Source of the DNA: an uncultured Bacteroidota bacterium
Lineage (GTDB): Bacteria; Bacteroidota; Bacteroidia; 2-12-FULL-35-15
Direction of reading: 5' to 3'
Length of the DNA: 40,412 nt
NCBI GenBank assembly: GCA_903926385.1
Contig: CAIYIS010000016.1
Location: 1 to 40,412, forward strand
The notes beneath the pieces are model-generated. The model was given only the letters and a program-made list of their open reading frames with translations. It made no database searches and had not been told where the DNA came from. Both the position numbers and the translations under genes were made by a program. This document shows, one piece after another, positions 27,401 through 36,279 of this stretch (its first letter is position 1; each line of letters starts with the position of its first letter).

Positions 27401-29525
27401 CAGTTAGAACAAAGTTTTCGCTCGTACTTCCATCAGCATGAATATCTCCTGCATAACATGAGTTGGCTAGAAGAAAAGGGTAGTGACCGGGTCGAGGATT
27501 GTAGGTGTTAATGTCATCTAGACTTTGATCAAAGCTTGTTCCCGAAGCGTGTCCAAAGAAAGTCATTATAGAAACTCCGTAGTTTATTAAATCACGTAAC
27601 GTATCTGAAGTATTAATTTGAATAGGCGCTGAACTGGTTTTGAAAAAAGGCCTAACATTCCCTCCATACCAAGTATTGCGAATAGTGGTAGCATAACTGT
27701 TCAAACAACCTTGAAACATATTTTGTTCGGCAGCATTCGAGCCTCCTCCAAAATGCAATACCTGTTTTTTCCAATCTCCCGTATCATTAACTGGCGATTC
27801 GAACAATTGCACTTTATTTAAATAATCAAACACCTGTTGAGAATTTCGAGCGGAAAGCCTTCCAGTTGGAATAGAAGGTGCCAAGTTTCCTGGAGTTAGA
27901 CCTGCAGTAAATAAATTATCGCTGGATGGATTACCAAACGATGGCACTAAACAACCAGAATAATACCATATGTTTTGACGAGTTAAAGCAACGTGATAGG
28001 ACTTACCGATAAGAAAAAGATTGTTTGGAGGATGCGAAGGATTTGCATTAATAATTGCATTGCAGAAACCACGAATGGATAACGGGCTCTTTACAATTCC
28101 GTATGCAAACTGATCATACAATTCGTCAATATCAGCAACTACAACATTTTGTGAGCCTCCACTCATAGAACTTCGGTAACCTTTGTACCCGTTCATCGGT
28201 GTTACTGCCGACATAAGTGATTTGTGGGTCACAATCAAGTAGGCCGAATCCACCGGACCAGCTGCAAAATTTGTAAACTGGGCATTTGGAGTTACCGGTA
28301 TTAATGCTGGAACATTAATAATATTTCCGTCAGAGGTAATAAAACACTTTTTGTCGTTTCCGCCTAAACCGTTTGGGATAAGAGCATCATAATTGCTACC
28401 GTTCTGCACTACAGTAATTCGTTTGGCGTTCGATAAATCATATAATCTGACTGTACCTGATGCACTGAAATTACTAAAATGGAAATACGATTTTAATTGT
28501 GAAGAACTATTGGGAACATACATTAAAAAAGAATTATTTCCCTCCAAATCTGAGGTGTGTGGATATTTAACATTAATGAACGATATTGCCGTTCGATTGT
28601 CGCTTATAAAACCACTAATACCGGTAGTTAAACTCTGAAACTGAAAATCTGTGGTGACACTTCCTAATAGCAAAGGTGAAAGATTATAGAGATATTGTCT
28701 CAAATCATATCCTTTAAAATAGTCATCAATCATCGCATTGTATCCTCCCCCTGTACCGTGATATTTTACAGTAATATGATGGTCGGGATTTCCTTGAATT
28801 ATTGATGAGGCATTCTGAGAAGCACCTGCAACAACAATTCTCACTGCTGCATTCGGCCCAGATGAATAAACGTTTTTTGTATTCAAAGACTTCGTAACCG
28901 TAGCTCCTAGTAAAAGAGGGTCGCCATTACCATCCATATCAAACCACCCTTCGGAACGTTTGTACCTTACATCTGTTCCTCCGGCAAAATCCGTTTCTCC
29001 GTCATAATATCCTACATGATATTCCTGAACTTCATCTTTTATAAAATAATTTGATGCGGGAATGTTGAAATTAACATCTGTTTCTGGCAACATTCTGTTG
29101 TTTGAAGTGAGATTATTCCAGGTAAGGAAATAAACTGCAGTGTCGTTAATTAAACTGTAATAAGGATTCGGAACAAAAGGGGTGTTTACATATAATAAAG
29201 AGTCAAGTGCTCCATCATTTTTCTGAGCATAAAACTCAATAAAGTCTCCTGTATTGAAAACTCCGTCACTTTCGCCCTCAACATATATGTATTGCTGAGC
29301 ACCTTTATTAAATATCTGAAAATTCTGAGGATTTATTCCCCCTGCTCCTACCGGAATTCCTGCATTGGCAAGGGTAGTTGAGTCAATACGGTAAACACCG
29401 TTTTGCGCAACTTTAACTTTGTAATAGTTTTGGGAATAATTAATCCATCCGTTAGCAAAAGTTTGGGCCTTTGAACTAATAAATGAAAATAGAATAAGAC
29501 TAACTACAAGTATTTTTTTAATCAT
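24429..29525 (-). CDS. porU2: PorU2-type giant C25 (gingipain-family) cysteine peptidase
   Basis: 1698 aa. Signal peptide 1-20 (ends SSKAQ). An N-terminal beta domain (about 25-400) precedes a peptidase C25 domain (about 427-785) with catalytic His659 in TFFGHASG and Cys690 in LLANSCYAGD, the spacing of gingipains and sortase PorU. A CARDB-like part (about 790-890, IVISVVRTNIGKATNDST), long beta-sandwich regions and a C-terminal FlgD-like/sorting-like domain (about 1582-1690; MNYPNPFTTSTRF...NGVYLYRV) follow. PorU proper is about 1100-1200 aa; the greater length and the PorV-like gene directly upstream match the group called PorU2, a putative T9SS sortase. It would act at the cell surface, perhaps removing sorting domains from a cargo subset; that role is inferred. 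Second gene of a two-gene operon. Confidence 0.82.
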   Translation of the reverse strand: MIKKILVVSLILFSFISSKAQTFANGWINYSQNYYKVKVAQNGVYRIDSTTLANAGIPVGAGGINPQNFQIFNKGAQQYIYVEGESDGVFNTGDFIEFYAQKNDGALDSLLYVNTPFVPNPYYSLINDTAVYFLTWNNLTSNNRMLPETDVNFNIPASNYFIKDEVQEYHVGYYDGETDFAGGTDVRYKRSEGWFDMDGNGDPLLLGATVTKSLNTKNVYSSGPNAAVRIVVAGASQNASSIIQGNPDHHITVKYHGTGGGYNAMIDDYFKGYDLRQYLYNLSPLLLGSVTTDFQFQSLTTGISGFISDNRTAISFINVKYPHTSDLEGNNSFLMYVPNSSSQLKSYFHFSNFSASGTVRLYDLSNAKRITVVQNGSNYDALIPNGLGGNDKKCFITSDGNIINVPALIPVTPNAQFTNFAAGPVDSAYLIVTHKSLMSAVTPMNGYKGYRSSMSGGSQNVVVADIDELYDQFAYGIVKSPLSIRGFCNAIINANPSHPPNNLFLIGKSYHVALTRQNIWYYSGCLVPSFGNPSSDNLFTAGLTPGNLAPSIPTGRLSARNSQQVFDYLNKVQLFESPVNDTGDWKKQVLHFGGGSNAAEQNMFQGCLNSYATTIRNTWYGGNVRPFFKTSSAPIQINTSDTLRDLINYGVSIMTFFGHASGTSFDQSLDDINTYNPRPGHYPFLLANSCYAGDIHADGSTSENFVLTAQKGVIGYLGSVALGVSVDLNRYSGELYKQIAKMNYGHSIGSQIKQAITNVEMMPGVMPLDTMTCMEMTYHGDPALKINPGAKPDYKITGSDISFNMDAIPDTIVISVVRTNIGKATNDSTITELIRTLPDGSSVTKMIINKEPYFRDTVKFKMKIDNNGVSGVGLNKFYVTLDRNNTVDELYENNNTTGEVDYIINGGDIIPVYPYNFAIVPTDTVTLKASTVDPMAASRHYIFQMDTTDTYNSPFRQTVSVTSVGGVVKWRPQSFITSTDSTVYFWRVSPDSISPTSGFKWHESSFQHVNGKKGWEQAHFFQYKNDGFQYVHVNRPQRKFEFYNDLKNIECTTGVPTFGEYKLNGYQEYFEPWTENSGLTFAVFDPINGNPKQSTDGPPNGGGHWGNVSGYIAGTRENAYDFYNYSDSLISNFINNPSNLADGIQAGDYVLAFTSGKTSPQYSQNIINAFHTLGAGKIDTLHDNRPYILFGQKGLAQDSAREIIGDSANAIIHSYNTIITNWTKGYISSPVIGPATAWHTLHWRWKTLDGATTKDSIGVTVIGIKANGQEDVLGSFPKDSLDVLDLGGNYIPNASTYPYIRLVANMKDDSMHTAPQLKRWHVTFDPVPECAINPAIGGIHVISSQTVQEGDNFIVQLPIQNIGSVAFSNSIPFYDSLLITQYVVDANGNVHHFPDKLKKQPFVPNQVIMDTVKINTYDNNIRFKGNNALWVEVNPLHRTHSQLEQTHFNNIVRIPFQVSGDRVNPLLDVTFDGVHILNADIVSAKPNIMMKLKDENQFLALNDTNDFKVFLQTPSSSTIRRVWFGQNMTFVPAVLPNNSCRINFTPVFTQDGTYQLLVQAKDVSNNLSGAVDYKINFEVINKASITEVMNYPNPFTTSTRFVFTLTGSELPSNFKIQIMTISGKVVKEIFEEDLGMIHIGRNITESAWDGRDQYGDRLANGVYLYRVITKLNGEDMDKRETDADQYFKKGWGKMYLMR

Positions 29526-29543
29526 TTATTAAACATATAGAAT

Positions 29544-30623
29544 TTACTTATGCTTTTTGTTCAAATCAACTTTTAAAGAAAACACATTAGAATATAGAGC
29601 CACTGATTTGTCACCAATATCAGTAAATGCATAATCAATATAAACAGTTTTAATACGAACCCCTACTCCAATATTTGGCTGAAAGGTATTGATGGTTTTT
29701 CCGTACGCATCGGTATAGGTTTGATAATTTCCGATACCACCTCTCAGGAATACAATATTCATAAATCCGGCTTCTAAACCAAAATGCGGGTCAACACAAA
29801 CCGCTTTAGTGCTTATTAAAACATTTCGTCTACCATCGAATGTCAGATCGCAGTTTACTTCTGCAAGCAATGATATTTTCTTAGTAAAATCGAACTTACG
29901 AGCAGAACCCAATAATAATTTTGGTAAGGTTACTTCTACAGAATTACTTGGTATATCATTATTGGTAGTAATAAACGTTTGTTTCATCTCATCTGACAAA
30001 TTAAAAGTCCAAGCATTAAAAGTGGAAGTAATGTCGCGAGCCATAGCTCCAAATTTCCATTTCTTATAATCGTATTGCAATCCTGCATCCAAACCAAATC
30101 CCCACGAACCAGCAAAATCACCCACTCGCCTGCGAACAACTTTTGCACTTCCGCCTAATCTTAATCCAGAGATTTTCATAGTTTTTGCATACGAAACTAT
30201 TGCCGCAAAATCAACTGCAGAAAACAAAGTGATTTTAGAATAGTCAACATCACCATTTGAATTTATCAGCTGAGTTGTATTGGGAATACCATCTACCCCA
30301 AATCGAACAAAACTTACTCCTAAAACTGAAGAAGAATCTAAACGGGTAGCCACAGCACCATAATCGTACTTTGCTATTCCTGCAAAATATTCACTATGCA
30401 TCAATGCTACCTGATGCTGATTTCCGATATTTGCTAATCCTGCCGGATTCCAGTATCCAGATGTTACATCATTAACTGATGCTACATAGGAACCCGACAT
30501 ACCCAAAGCACGAGCACCAACACCGATGCTCAGGAACTCGTTACTGTATTTTGGAGCCTGAGCATACACAGCAGAACTCATTAATACACATATAATATTT
30601 ATACCTGCGATTATTCTTTTCAT
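29544..30623 (-). CDS. porV2: PorV2-type outer-membrane beta-barrel protein
   Basis: 359 aa. Signal peptide 1-22 (ends AVYAQ), then a PorV/PorQ-family barrel with the diagnostic start FLSIGVGARALGMSGSYVASVNDVTSGYWNPAGLA, many aromatic beta strands and a C-terminal strand ending VFSLKVDLNKKHK. PorV shuttles T9SS cargo from the translocon to the PorU sortase. Here the gene lies 18 nt upstream of the giant C25 peptidase, the arrangement annotated as PorV2-PorU2. Binding partners beyond this are inference. Divergent from the methyltransferase gene, sharing a ~120-bp intergenic region. Confidence 0.85.
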   Translation of the reverse strand: MKRIIAGINIICVLMSSAVYAQAPKYSNEFLSIGVGARALGMSGSYVASVNDVTSGYWNPAGLANIGNQHQVALMHSEYFAGIAKYDYGAVATRLDSSSVLGVSFVRFGVDGIPNTTQLINSNGDVDYSKITLFSAVDFAAIVSYAKTMKISGLRLGGSAKVVRRRVGDFAGSWGFGLDAGLQYDYKKWKFGAMARDITSTFNAWTFNLSDEMKQTFITTNNDIPSNSVEVTLPKLLLGSARKFDFTKKISLLAEVNCDLTFDGRRNVLISTKAVCVDPHFGLEAGFMNIVFLRGGIGNYQTYTDAYGKTINTFQPNIGVGVRIKTVYIDYAFTDIGDKSVALYSNVFSLKVDLNKKHK

Positions 30624-30721
30624 AATTATGGTTTAAAATTAATTAATAAAATTAATATCTGAACAATTAAATAAACAAAATTTGTTTCATTTTATTGCTC
30701 AAAATGCAAAAAATACTTCCT

Positions 30722-30729
30722 TACATTTG
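30722..30729 (+). promoter_or_regulatory. -7 box of the methyltransferase/glycosyltransferase operon
   Basis: TACATTTG, perfect TAnnTTTG, 15 nt before the ATG at 30745, implying a very short leader. A TTG lies at 30695-30697, a rather long 24-nt gap. Confidence 0.55.
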
Positions 30730-30744
30730 TCGAATTAACTATTT

Positions 30745-31341
30745 ATGAGCAAAAACAGCTTAATATATAACAACATTTACACCTATCGCTTTTTGATGAA
30801 TTTGCTTTATAAAGGCAAGTACAGAAGTCGATTTGACAGTATTGGCAAATTAATTTCAGGCCAAAGTGTAACTGAATTATGCTTTGGGGATACTATTATT
30901 GCAGACACATGCAAGGCAAACAATATAAAATGGACAGGTTTGGATGTGAACGAGCAATTTTTGGCAAGTGCCAAAAAGAAAGGATACGCTGTAATTTCTG
31001 CCGACATTAATACCATTAAAGAATTTCCAAAGGCCGACACTTGTATTATTTGCGGTTCATTGTATCATTTCAATTCAAATTTGCCGGAGCTGTTGTCAAA
31101 AATGCTGGATTGTGCACCAGTAATAATTATCTCCGAACCAGTAAAAAACCTTTCGAACAGCAAGGGATTTATAGGCAAAATAGCTCGTGCTTCGGCTACT
31201 GTAAAGGGACAAAAACAAACATTCAGATATACAAAAGATTCTCTTACGGAAACATTAAGTAATTTAAGCGCCAAATTAAATTTTAAATTTACCATCATCG
31301 AACAATTTGATAAAGATTTGATTCTTGTAATCACCAAATGA
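30745..31341 (+). CDS. Class I SAM-dependent methyltransferase-like protein
   Basis: 198 aa. A reduced Rossmann pattern is seen: SVTELCFGDTIIADTCKANNIKWTGLDVNEQF, in parts, with ELCFGDT standing where the glycine-rich motif I usually lies and an acidic GLDVN as motif II; ADTCIICGSLYHF corresponds to motif IV. Acceptor unknown. As first gene of a coupled cassette (its stop overlaps the next start, ATGA at 31338-31341), it probably methylates a sugar or polyprenyl-linked glycan made with the two downstream genes, an inference from context. Confidence 0.7.
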   Translation: MSKNSLIYNNIYTYRFLMNLLYKGKYRSRFDSIGKLISGQSVTELCFGDTIIADTCKANNIKWTGLDVNEQFLASAKKKGYAVISADINTIKEFPKADTCIICGSLYHFNSNLPELLSKMLDCAPVIIISEPVKNLSNSKGFIGKIARASATVKGQKQTFRYTKDSLTETLSNLSAKLNFKFTIIEQFDKDLILVITK

Positions 31342-32279
31342 AAGAAATAGAAATTTCGATTGTTATACCTGTTTACAACAGCTCTCAAATAGTTGAAGAG
31401 TTGCACCAACTTATTGCCAACTCTCTGAGTAATGATATTGCCTATGAATTAATACTTGTAAATGATGGCAGTGCAGATGATAGTTGGCAAAAAATTACAG
31501 CCGTTGCTCACCAAAACAATGTGGTTACCGGAATAAACCTAAGAAAAAACTGCGGGCAGGATAATGCTATTCTTGCAGGTTTACGCATTGCCAGAGGTAA
31601 TTATGTGGTAATAATGGATGATGACCTGCAACATAACCCTTCAGATATTTTGAAATTGTACAATGAGATTAAAAAAGGATTTGATGTATGTTACGGCAAC
31701 TTTGTCGAATTAAAACAAAATAAAATAAAAAATATTGGCAGTAATTTTAATGGAAAAATGGCGGAATACCTTGTTGCTAAACCAAAGGGCATCTACCTTT
31801 CACCATTCAAAATAATTAATAAATCTACAGTGGAAGAGATTGCAAAATTTGCAGGGCCTTATCCTTATATAGACGGAATAATTTTAACCATTACTCATAA
31901 TTTAGCTCAAACAAATATTGAACATCAAAGCCGACACAGCGGAGAAAGTAATTATACTTTTTCTAAATCGGTATCAGTGTTTATGAAACTATTTACGGGC
32001 TTCTCTGTTGTTCCTTTGAGGCTGGCTACAGTAACCGGTATCATAGCAACTTTAGTGGGATTTTGCTTATTATTAAAATACCTCTACGATTATTTTATTG
32101 CAAAAAACTTTATTGAAGGGTGGACTACAGAAGTAGTTTTGATAATTCTATTCGGTGGATTAATTTTAACCACACTTGGTATAATTGGAGAGTACATCGG
32201 CAGAATGTATTTAACGCTTAACAACAAACCTCAGTACACCATTTCAGAAATAGTGAGAAGTAATACGGATGCAAAATAG
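31338..32279 (+). CDS. GT2 polyprenyl-phosphate glycosyltransferase (ArnC/GtrB/DPM1 type)
   Basis: 313 aa. GT-A fold with ISIVIPVYNSS (5-15), LVNDGSADDSW and the acidic triad D94-D96 in VVIMDDDLQHNP; SRHSGESNYTFSK precedes two C-terminal membrane helices (about 228-255 and 265-290). This layout belongs to enzymes that move a sugar from a nucleotide donor to undecaprenyl phosphate at the inner membrane. Donor sugar cannot be read from the sequence. Start and stop both overlap neighbours (4 nt upstream, 11 nt downstream), showing tight coupling. Confidence 0.88.
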   Translation: MKEIEISIVIPVYNSSQIVEELHQLIANSLSNDIAYELILVNDGSADDSWQKITAVAHQNNVVTGINLRKNCGQDNAILAGLRIARGNYVVIMDDDLQHNPSDILKLYNEIKKGFDVCYGNFVELKQNKIKNIGSNFNGKMAEYLVAKPKGIYLSPFKIINKSTVEEIAKFAGPYPYIDGIILTITHNLAQTNIEHQSRHSGESNYTFSKSVSVFMKLFTGFSVVPLRLATVTGIIATLVGFCLLLKYLYDYFIAKNFIEGWTTEVVLIILFGGLILTTLGIIGEYIGRMYLTLNNKPQYTISEIVRSNTDAK

Positions 32280-33660
32280 AATTCTACTCTCATTCACCTT
32301 TCTTTATTTTATTCTTATTACCGCATTAAGTATTAACATTCCTTTCTTTTGGGATGGAACCTTTTTCTCTGCTTCCGCTTTACATTTTTTCGAAAACGGA
32401 TTTCAATATGGTATTGCTCCTAAAGAACTCGACACTGGAGGATTCCCTATGTATTCCCTTTATCTGGCTATGGCATGGAAAGTGTTTAGTAAATCATTAG
32501 CAGTTTCTCACCTTGCCCTTTTGCCAGTATTGCTCGGTATAGCTTACGAATACCTAAAACTTGCCAATCGCTTTTTGAAAAAGCACGCACTAATATTTGC
32601 GGTACTTCTTTTATTTTTCGAACCAACACTCATCACCCAAACTATATTAATTGGTTATGATTTATTATTAGTTTATTTTTTCCTTCTTTCGCTAAATGCC
32701 CTGCTGGCGGGAAAAAGAAGACTATACATTCTCGCTTTTGCACTTCTTTGCCTGAGTAATGTAAGGGGACCGATGTTAGGATTATCATTACTCTTAATTG
32801 ATTTAACTTTGGTTTCGCCTACTATTAAAACAAAATTTCAGAAGTCAAAAACCTACTTTATCCCTTTTATTATTCTTTCCTTATGGACGGTTTTTCATTA
32901 TTACAAAACCGGATGGTGGTTCATTTCTCCTGAACGAGAACACACACATGAAGCTTTATTACCGGCAAGTATGATGTTGCGCCAACTCTTATTTATTTTT
33001 TGGAAAATTGCAGATTTCGGAAGAGTGGCATTGTGGTTATTTCTCTTTGTTGCCGGCTACTTTTTATTTCAAAAGAAAAACTCTTCATTATTTAAAACAC
33101 TTTTGAAAATTATTTTCATCCCGTTGATAACACTCTCCGTATTTATGATTCCGATAGCGAATCCCATTGGTCAAAAATATTTTATTGTCATCTTTCTGGT
33201 TTTGAATATCGGTGTATGCTTTTTGATTCAGGAAATAAAAACACGAAAAGGGCAATTAACAATAATCTCCTGTTTTTGCATAGCACTCTTATCAGGAAAT
33301 TTTTGGCTGTATCCCGAGCGTTTCGGAAACGGCTGGGACTCTTCTCTAAAAATAATTCCTTATTTTCATCTTCAAAAAGAAATGGATGTATTTATTAAAA
33401 ACAACAATATCTCCCCTGCTGATATTGGCACACAATTCCCTCTGATTGCAGATAAGCGGGTGGCTTACCTGAGCGACACCTCGTATTGTTATAATAATGT
33501 ATGGAGTGGCCCTGTAGGCAAGTTCAAGTATTTTTTATATACCAATATTATCAATACGGATATACCGCAACAGGTTGATGAGACCAAACAAAAATGGGAA
33601 TTAATAAAAGGAATTCATTCTGGGCAAGTGTATATTAACTTGTATAAAAGACCTGATTAA
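32269..33660 (+). CDS. Polytopic GT-C-like glycosyltransferase
   Basis: 463 aa with about ten membrane helices. The first periplasmic loop starts FFWDGTFFSASALHFFENG with an acidic residue (D29) where GT-C enzymes (ArnT/PMT/GT39 type) hold the catalytic Asp, followed by LDTGGFPMYSLYLA. The C-terminal ~110 residues are soluble. GT-C enzymes take sugars from polyprenyl phosphate, so pairing with the GT2 gene directly upstream is logical. Acceptor unknown. The start overlaps the GT2 stop by 11 nt, and its stop overlaps the convergent gene's stop by 4 nt. Confidence 0.75.
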   Translation: MQNRILLSFTFLYFILITALSINIPFFWDGTFFSASALHFFENGFQYGIAPKELDTGGFPMYSLYLAMAWKVFSKSLAVSHLALLPVLLGIAYEYLKLANRFLKKHALIFAVLLLFFEPTLITQTILIGYDLLLVYFFLLSLNALLAGKRRLYILAFALLCLSNVRGPMLGLSLLLIDLTLVSPTIKTKFQKSKTYFIPFIILSLWTVFHYYKTGWWFISPEREHTHEALLPASMMLRQLLFIFWKIADFGRVALWLFLFVAGYFLFQKKNSSLFKTLLKIIFIPLITLSVFMIPIANPIGQKYFIVIFLVLNIGVCFLIQEIKTRKGQLTIISCFCIALLSGNFWLYPERFGNGWDSSLKIIPYFHLQKEMDVFIKNNNISPADIGTQFPLIADKRVAYLSDTSYCYNNVWSGPVGKFKYFLYTNIINTDIPQQVDETKQKWELIKGIHSGQVYINLYKRPD

Positions 33661-35093
33661 TTTTTGCGAAACAGACGCTTTCTTAATTTATCTTCATCAA
33701 CTAATAGTAATAAAATAGGGATTAAGAACAACAAACCAATGGTTCGGTATCTAATCATAGAACCTACTACAGGAGTAGTAAACCCAATGATTGCAAAAAC
33801 TACAATACTAAAAACCAAACAAAAAAATAGTATCGATTTGTTTTTAATAACCTCTCTATCCACGAAAAAAATGGCAAGAAGAATAAAGACAAGTATCCAC
33901 ATATTTTCAATGGCAACAGCCAAATGCAACCATGATTTAATCCCGAAGATGGTTGGTTGAAACAAAACATTAAAAACAGCAAGGGGGGCATGTTTCAAAA
34001 ACATCATGACCTCCGGCTGCAACCTCTCGACATTCAAAACTGTTTTGGCAGGAACCACCGAATAGTAAAATCTGTATACAGCAGTATCGGATGAGTTCGT
34101 AATAAATGAAGTGTCTTTCATGTTATCCAATTTCCAACTTAAGTAATTGCTGCCTGCCCTTATTCTATAAGTACTATCCGGTTTCATTTCCAGCACACGC
34201 TCTTTATCGTTATACTCAACACAAATGAAATTTTTATCATTTACCAGAAACACTCCGCCTTTGGCCTCACTTATAGCCTTTGCCTGCCTGTCGGCTAATA
34301 GTTGAAGTACATTATAATCCGGATGAATTAATTTTACACCAATTAGCAGAATAATAAGTAAAGCAAATACACCAACATATTTTATTGCGCTATACCTCAC
34401 CGAAGTTTTTGCAATTATTCCATTTGCCAATAAAACAGGAAGAAGTGCGGCAGCAACAAATATTTTAATGAATATCAAAAACAAAATCAGAGCAAGTAAA
34501 ACTAACATTTCTTTGATGCTGTATTTCTGTTTTAAACCAAACATACTGATATAAACAATGAGGCCGACCACGGCTATCACCAAAGACTCTTTTAGTGCAG
34601 CCGAACTCCAGAACAATATGGTAGGGACAAGAAAAATAGAAAAAATGAGTTGTTTGCTTTTACCCGGAAAATAAAACACAAATGCATGGTAAAGTGCAGT
34701 TAGCCCTGCAAACGAAAAGAAGCAGAAGAAAACAATATGAACATATAAATTTCCGAAAGAGAAAATTAAAAGCAGAGCATTTATAACAATAATAACTTTT
34801 GAATTATTAAAAAGCACATGTTCGAATTCCGAATTCCAAACAGACATGTGTGTTTTCGGATGACTACCAAACAATTGTTCAGCGAAAACTTTACTATCGG
34901 CAAAATAGGTATTGTAATCGGAAAGTGCATAATGATAGGTGTACACAAAACAAACTACCAAAGCAGCCAATAGTTTTATGGCAAACAACAAAGCGAACCC
35001 GTTTCGTGACAACGAATCGAGGGCAAAGAATTTTATCTTGTAAATAATCAAAATAAAAACAGCCGAATAAAGCAAAGGAAGTACAAATTGCAT
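33657..35093 (-). CDS. Polytopic membrane protein of unknown function
   Basis: 478 aa with about ten hydrophobic segments and one large soluble loop (about 255-345). Conserved-looking stretches include HYALSDYNTYFADSK, FSFAGLTALYHAF and PTILFWSSAALKESLV; the last resembles a motif of Bacteroidota EpsG/O-antigen-polymerase-like proteins, but I cannot assign it. It converges tail to tail with the GT-C gene (4-nt overlap, no terminator between), and may belong functionally to the same surface-glycan region. Confidence 0.6.
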   Translation of the reverse strand: MQFVLPLLYSAVFILIIYKIKFFALDSLSRNGFALLFAIKLLAALVVCFVYTYHYALSDYNTYFADSKVFAEQLFGSHPKTHMSVWNSEFEHVLFNNSKVIIVINALLLIFSFGNLYVHIVFFCFFSFAGLTALYHAFVFYFPGKSKQLIFSIFLVPTILFWSSAALKESLVIAVVGLIVYISMFGLKQKYSIKEMLVLLALILFLIFIKIFVAAALLPVLLANGIIAKTSVRYSAIKYVGVFALLIILLIGVKLIHPDYNVLQLLADRQAKAISEAKGGVFLVNDKNFICVEYNDKERVLEMKPDSTYRIRAGSNYLSWKLDNMKDTSFITNSSDTAVYRFYYSVVPAKTVLNVERLQPEVMMFLKHAPLAVFNVLFQPTIFGIKSWLHLAVAIENMWILVFILLAIFFVDREVIKNKSILFFCLVFSIVVFAIIGFTTPVVGSMIRYRTIGLLFLIPILLLLVDEDKLRKRLFRKN

Positions 35094-35181
35094 TGGCTAA
35101 AGATATAAATTGTAGTTTTACCAGCACACAATATTTTTTTGATTCACCGGATTACACATAAAATCATTAATTTCGCCATCG

Positions 35182-35952
35182 ATGAACATTAAAAAGAACA
35201 TACCCAATGCAATTACTTGTGGCAATTTGCTCTGTGGCTGCCTGGCGGTTATTTTTGTTTTTACAGGAGACCTGCTTTGGGGTATCTATTTAATAGGTAT
35301 AGCTGCGGTTCTCGATTTTTTTGACGGATTTACCGCTCGTCTTCTTAAGGTACATTCTGAATTAGGCAAACAACTCGACACACTGGCCGACATGGTTTCG
35401 TTTGGTGTGGTGCCGGGCTTAGTGATGTATAAATTAATTCATGTTTCAGCTAGCATTGGTATTTACGATTTAGACATCGATGCCAATTCGTTTCAATACT
35501 GGTTCTATAACAATTGCGAGTACATCGCTTTGTTGTTAATCATTTTCTCTGCTATTCGATTGGCTAAATTTAATATCGACACCCGTCAGTCTTCTTCCTT
35601 TATTGGAGTGCCCACACCGGCTACAGCATTAATGGTTTGTTCCATTCCGCTTATCAACTGGTTTCAACCTTTAATAATGGGATATAATATTACTAACATT
35701 ACTTTGAATATTTATTTCCTTATTTCGCTTTCAATTGTGATGAGTTATTTGATGGTTGCCGAACTACCTTTGTTTGCGCTAAAATTCAAAAACTTCGGCT
35801 GGGGTGATAATAAGACACGCTATGCATTTTTAATAATTTCAGTATTATTGTTAATACTATTTCACTTCATCGCAATTCCTTTTATCATATTTTTGTACAT
35901 AATAATTTCCATTATAAATAACAGCATTAGTAAAAATAAAATCAGCGGTTAG
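35182..35952 (+). CDS. pssA: CDP-diacylglycerol-serine O-phosphatidyltransferase
   Basis: 256 aa membrane enzyme. It makes phosphatidylserine, precursor of phosphatidylethanolamine (EC 2.7.8.8). The CDP-alcohol phosphotransferase motif is complete: D45-x2-D48-G49-x2-A52-R53-x8-G62-x3-D66-x3-D70. The start MNIKKNIPNAITCGNLLCGC and ~7-8 membrane helices fit the Bacteroidota/Bacillus-type PssA. A candidate promoter, TTG at 35093 and TAGTTTTA at 35112-35119, lies upstream. purS follows 71 nt later in the same direction. Confidence 0.92.
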   Translation: MNIKKNIPNAITCGNLLCGCLAVIFVFTGDLLWGIYLIGIAAVLDFFDGFTARLLKVHSELGKQLDTLADMVSFGVVPGLVMYKLIHVSASIGIYDLDIDANSFQYWFYNNCEYIALLLIIFSAIRLAKFNIDTRQSSSFIGVPTPATALMVCSIPLINWFQPLIMGYNITNITLNIYFLISLSIVMSYLMVAELPLFALKFKNFGWGDNKTRYAFLIISVLLLILFHFIAIPFIIFLYIIISIINNSISKNKISG

Positions 35953-36023
35953 TTAATTTTTAATCACACGAAAATTAAGTAACCACAAACAACAATAACA
36001 ATAAAAAAACAAATACATAACAA

Positions 36024-36275
36024 ATGAAATTCAGAGCAGAAATAGATGTAATGCCGCTTAAAGCATTATTAGACCCGCAAGGAAAAGCAGTAACCGGAAG
36101 CATGAAAAACTTGGGATTACCCGAAATAGAGAATGTAAGAATAGGCAAACACATTACACTCGAAATAGAAGCGTCCTCAAAAGAAATTGCATCTGCCAAA
36201 GTGGATGAAGCATGTAAGAAATTACTTGCAAATCAAATTATGGAATTTTACGAATTCGAGTTATTCGAAAATTAA
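36024..36275 (+). CDS. purS: Phosphoribosylformylglycinamidine synthase subunit PurS
   Basis: 83 aa. PurS bridges PurL and PurQ in the three-part FGAM synthase of purine synthesis (EC 6.3.5.3). KFRAEIDVMPLKALLDPQGKAVTGSMKNLG, in parts, and IRIGKxIxLEIEA-like strands (VRIGKHITLEIEAS), then ACKKLLANQIMEFYEFEL are the family marks. Neither purL nor purQ is in the window, and purM is 28 kb away. Ends 4 nt from the convergent lptB stop. Confidence 0.92.
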   Translation: MKFRAEIDVMPLKALLDPQGKAVTGSMKNLGLPEIENVRIGKHITLEIEASSKEIASAKVDEACKKLLANQIMEFYEFELFEN

Positions 36276-36279
36276 TCAG

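Noticed and set aside
24429-29525. Calling the C25 protein the canonical sortase PorU
   Set aside because: It is ~500 aa too long, has a FlgD-like C terminus, and sits with a PorV2-type barrel, so PorU2 fits better.
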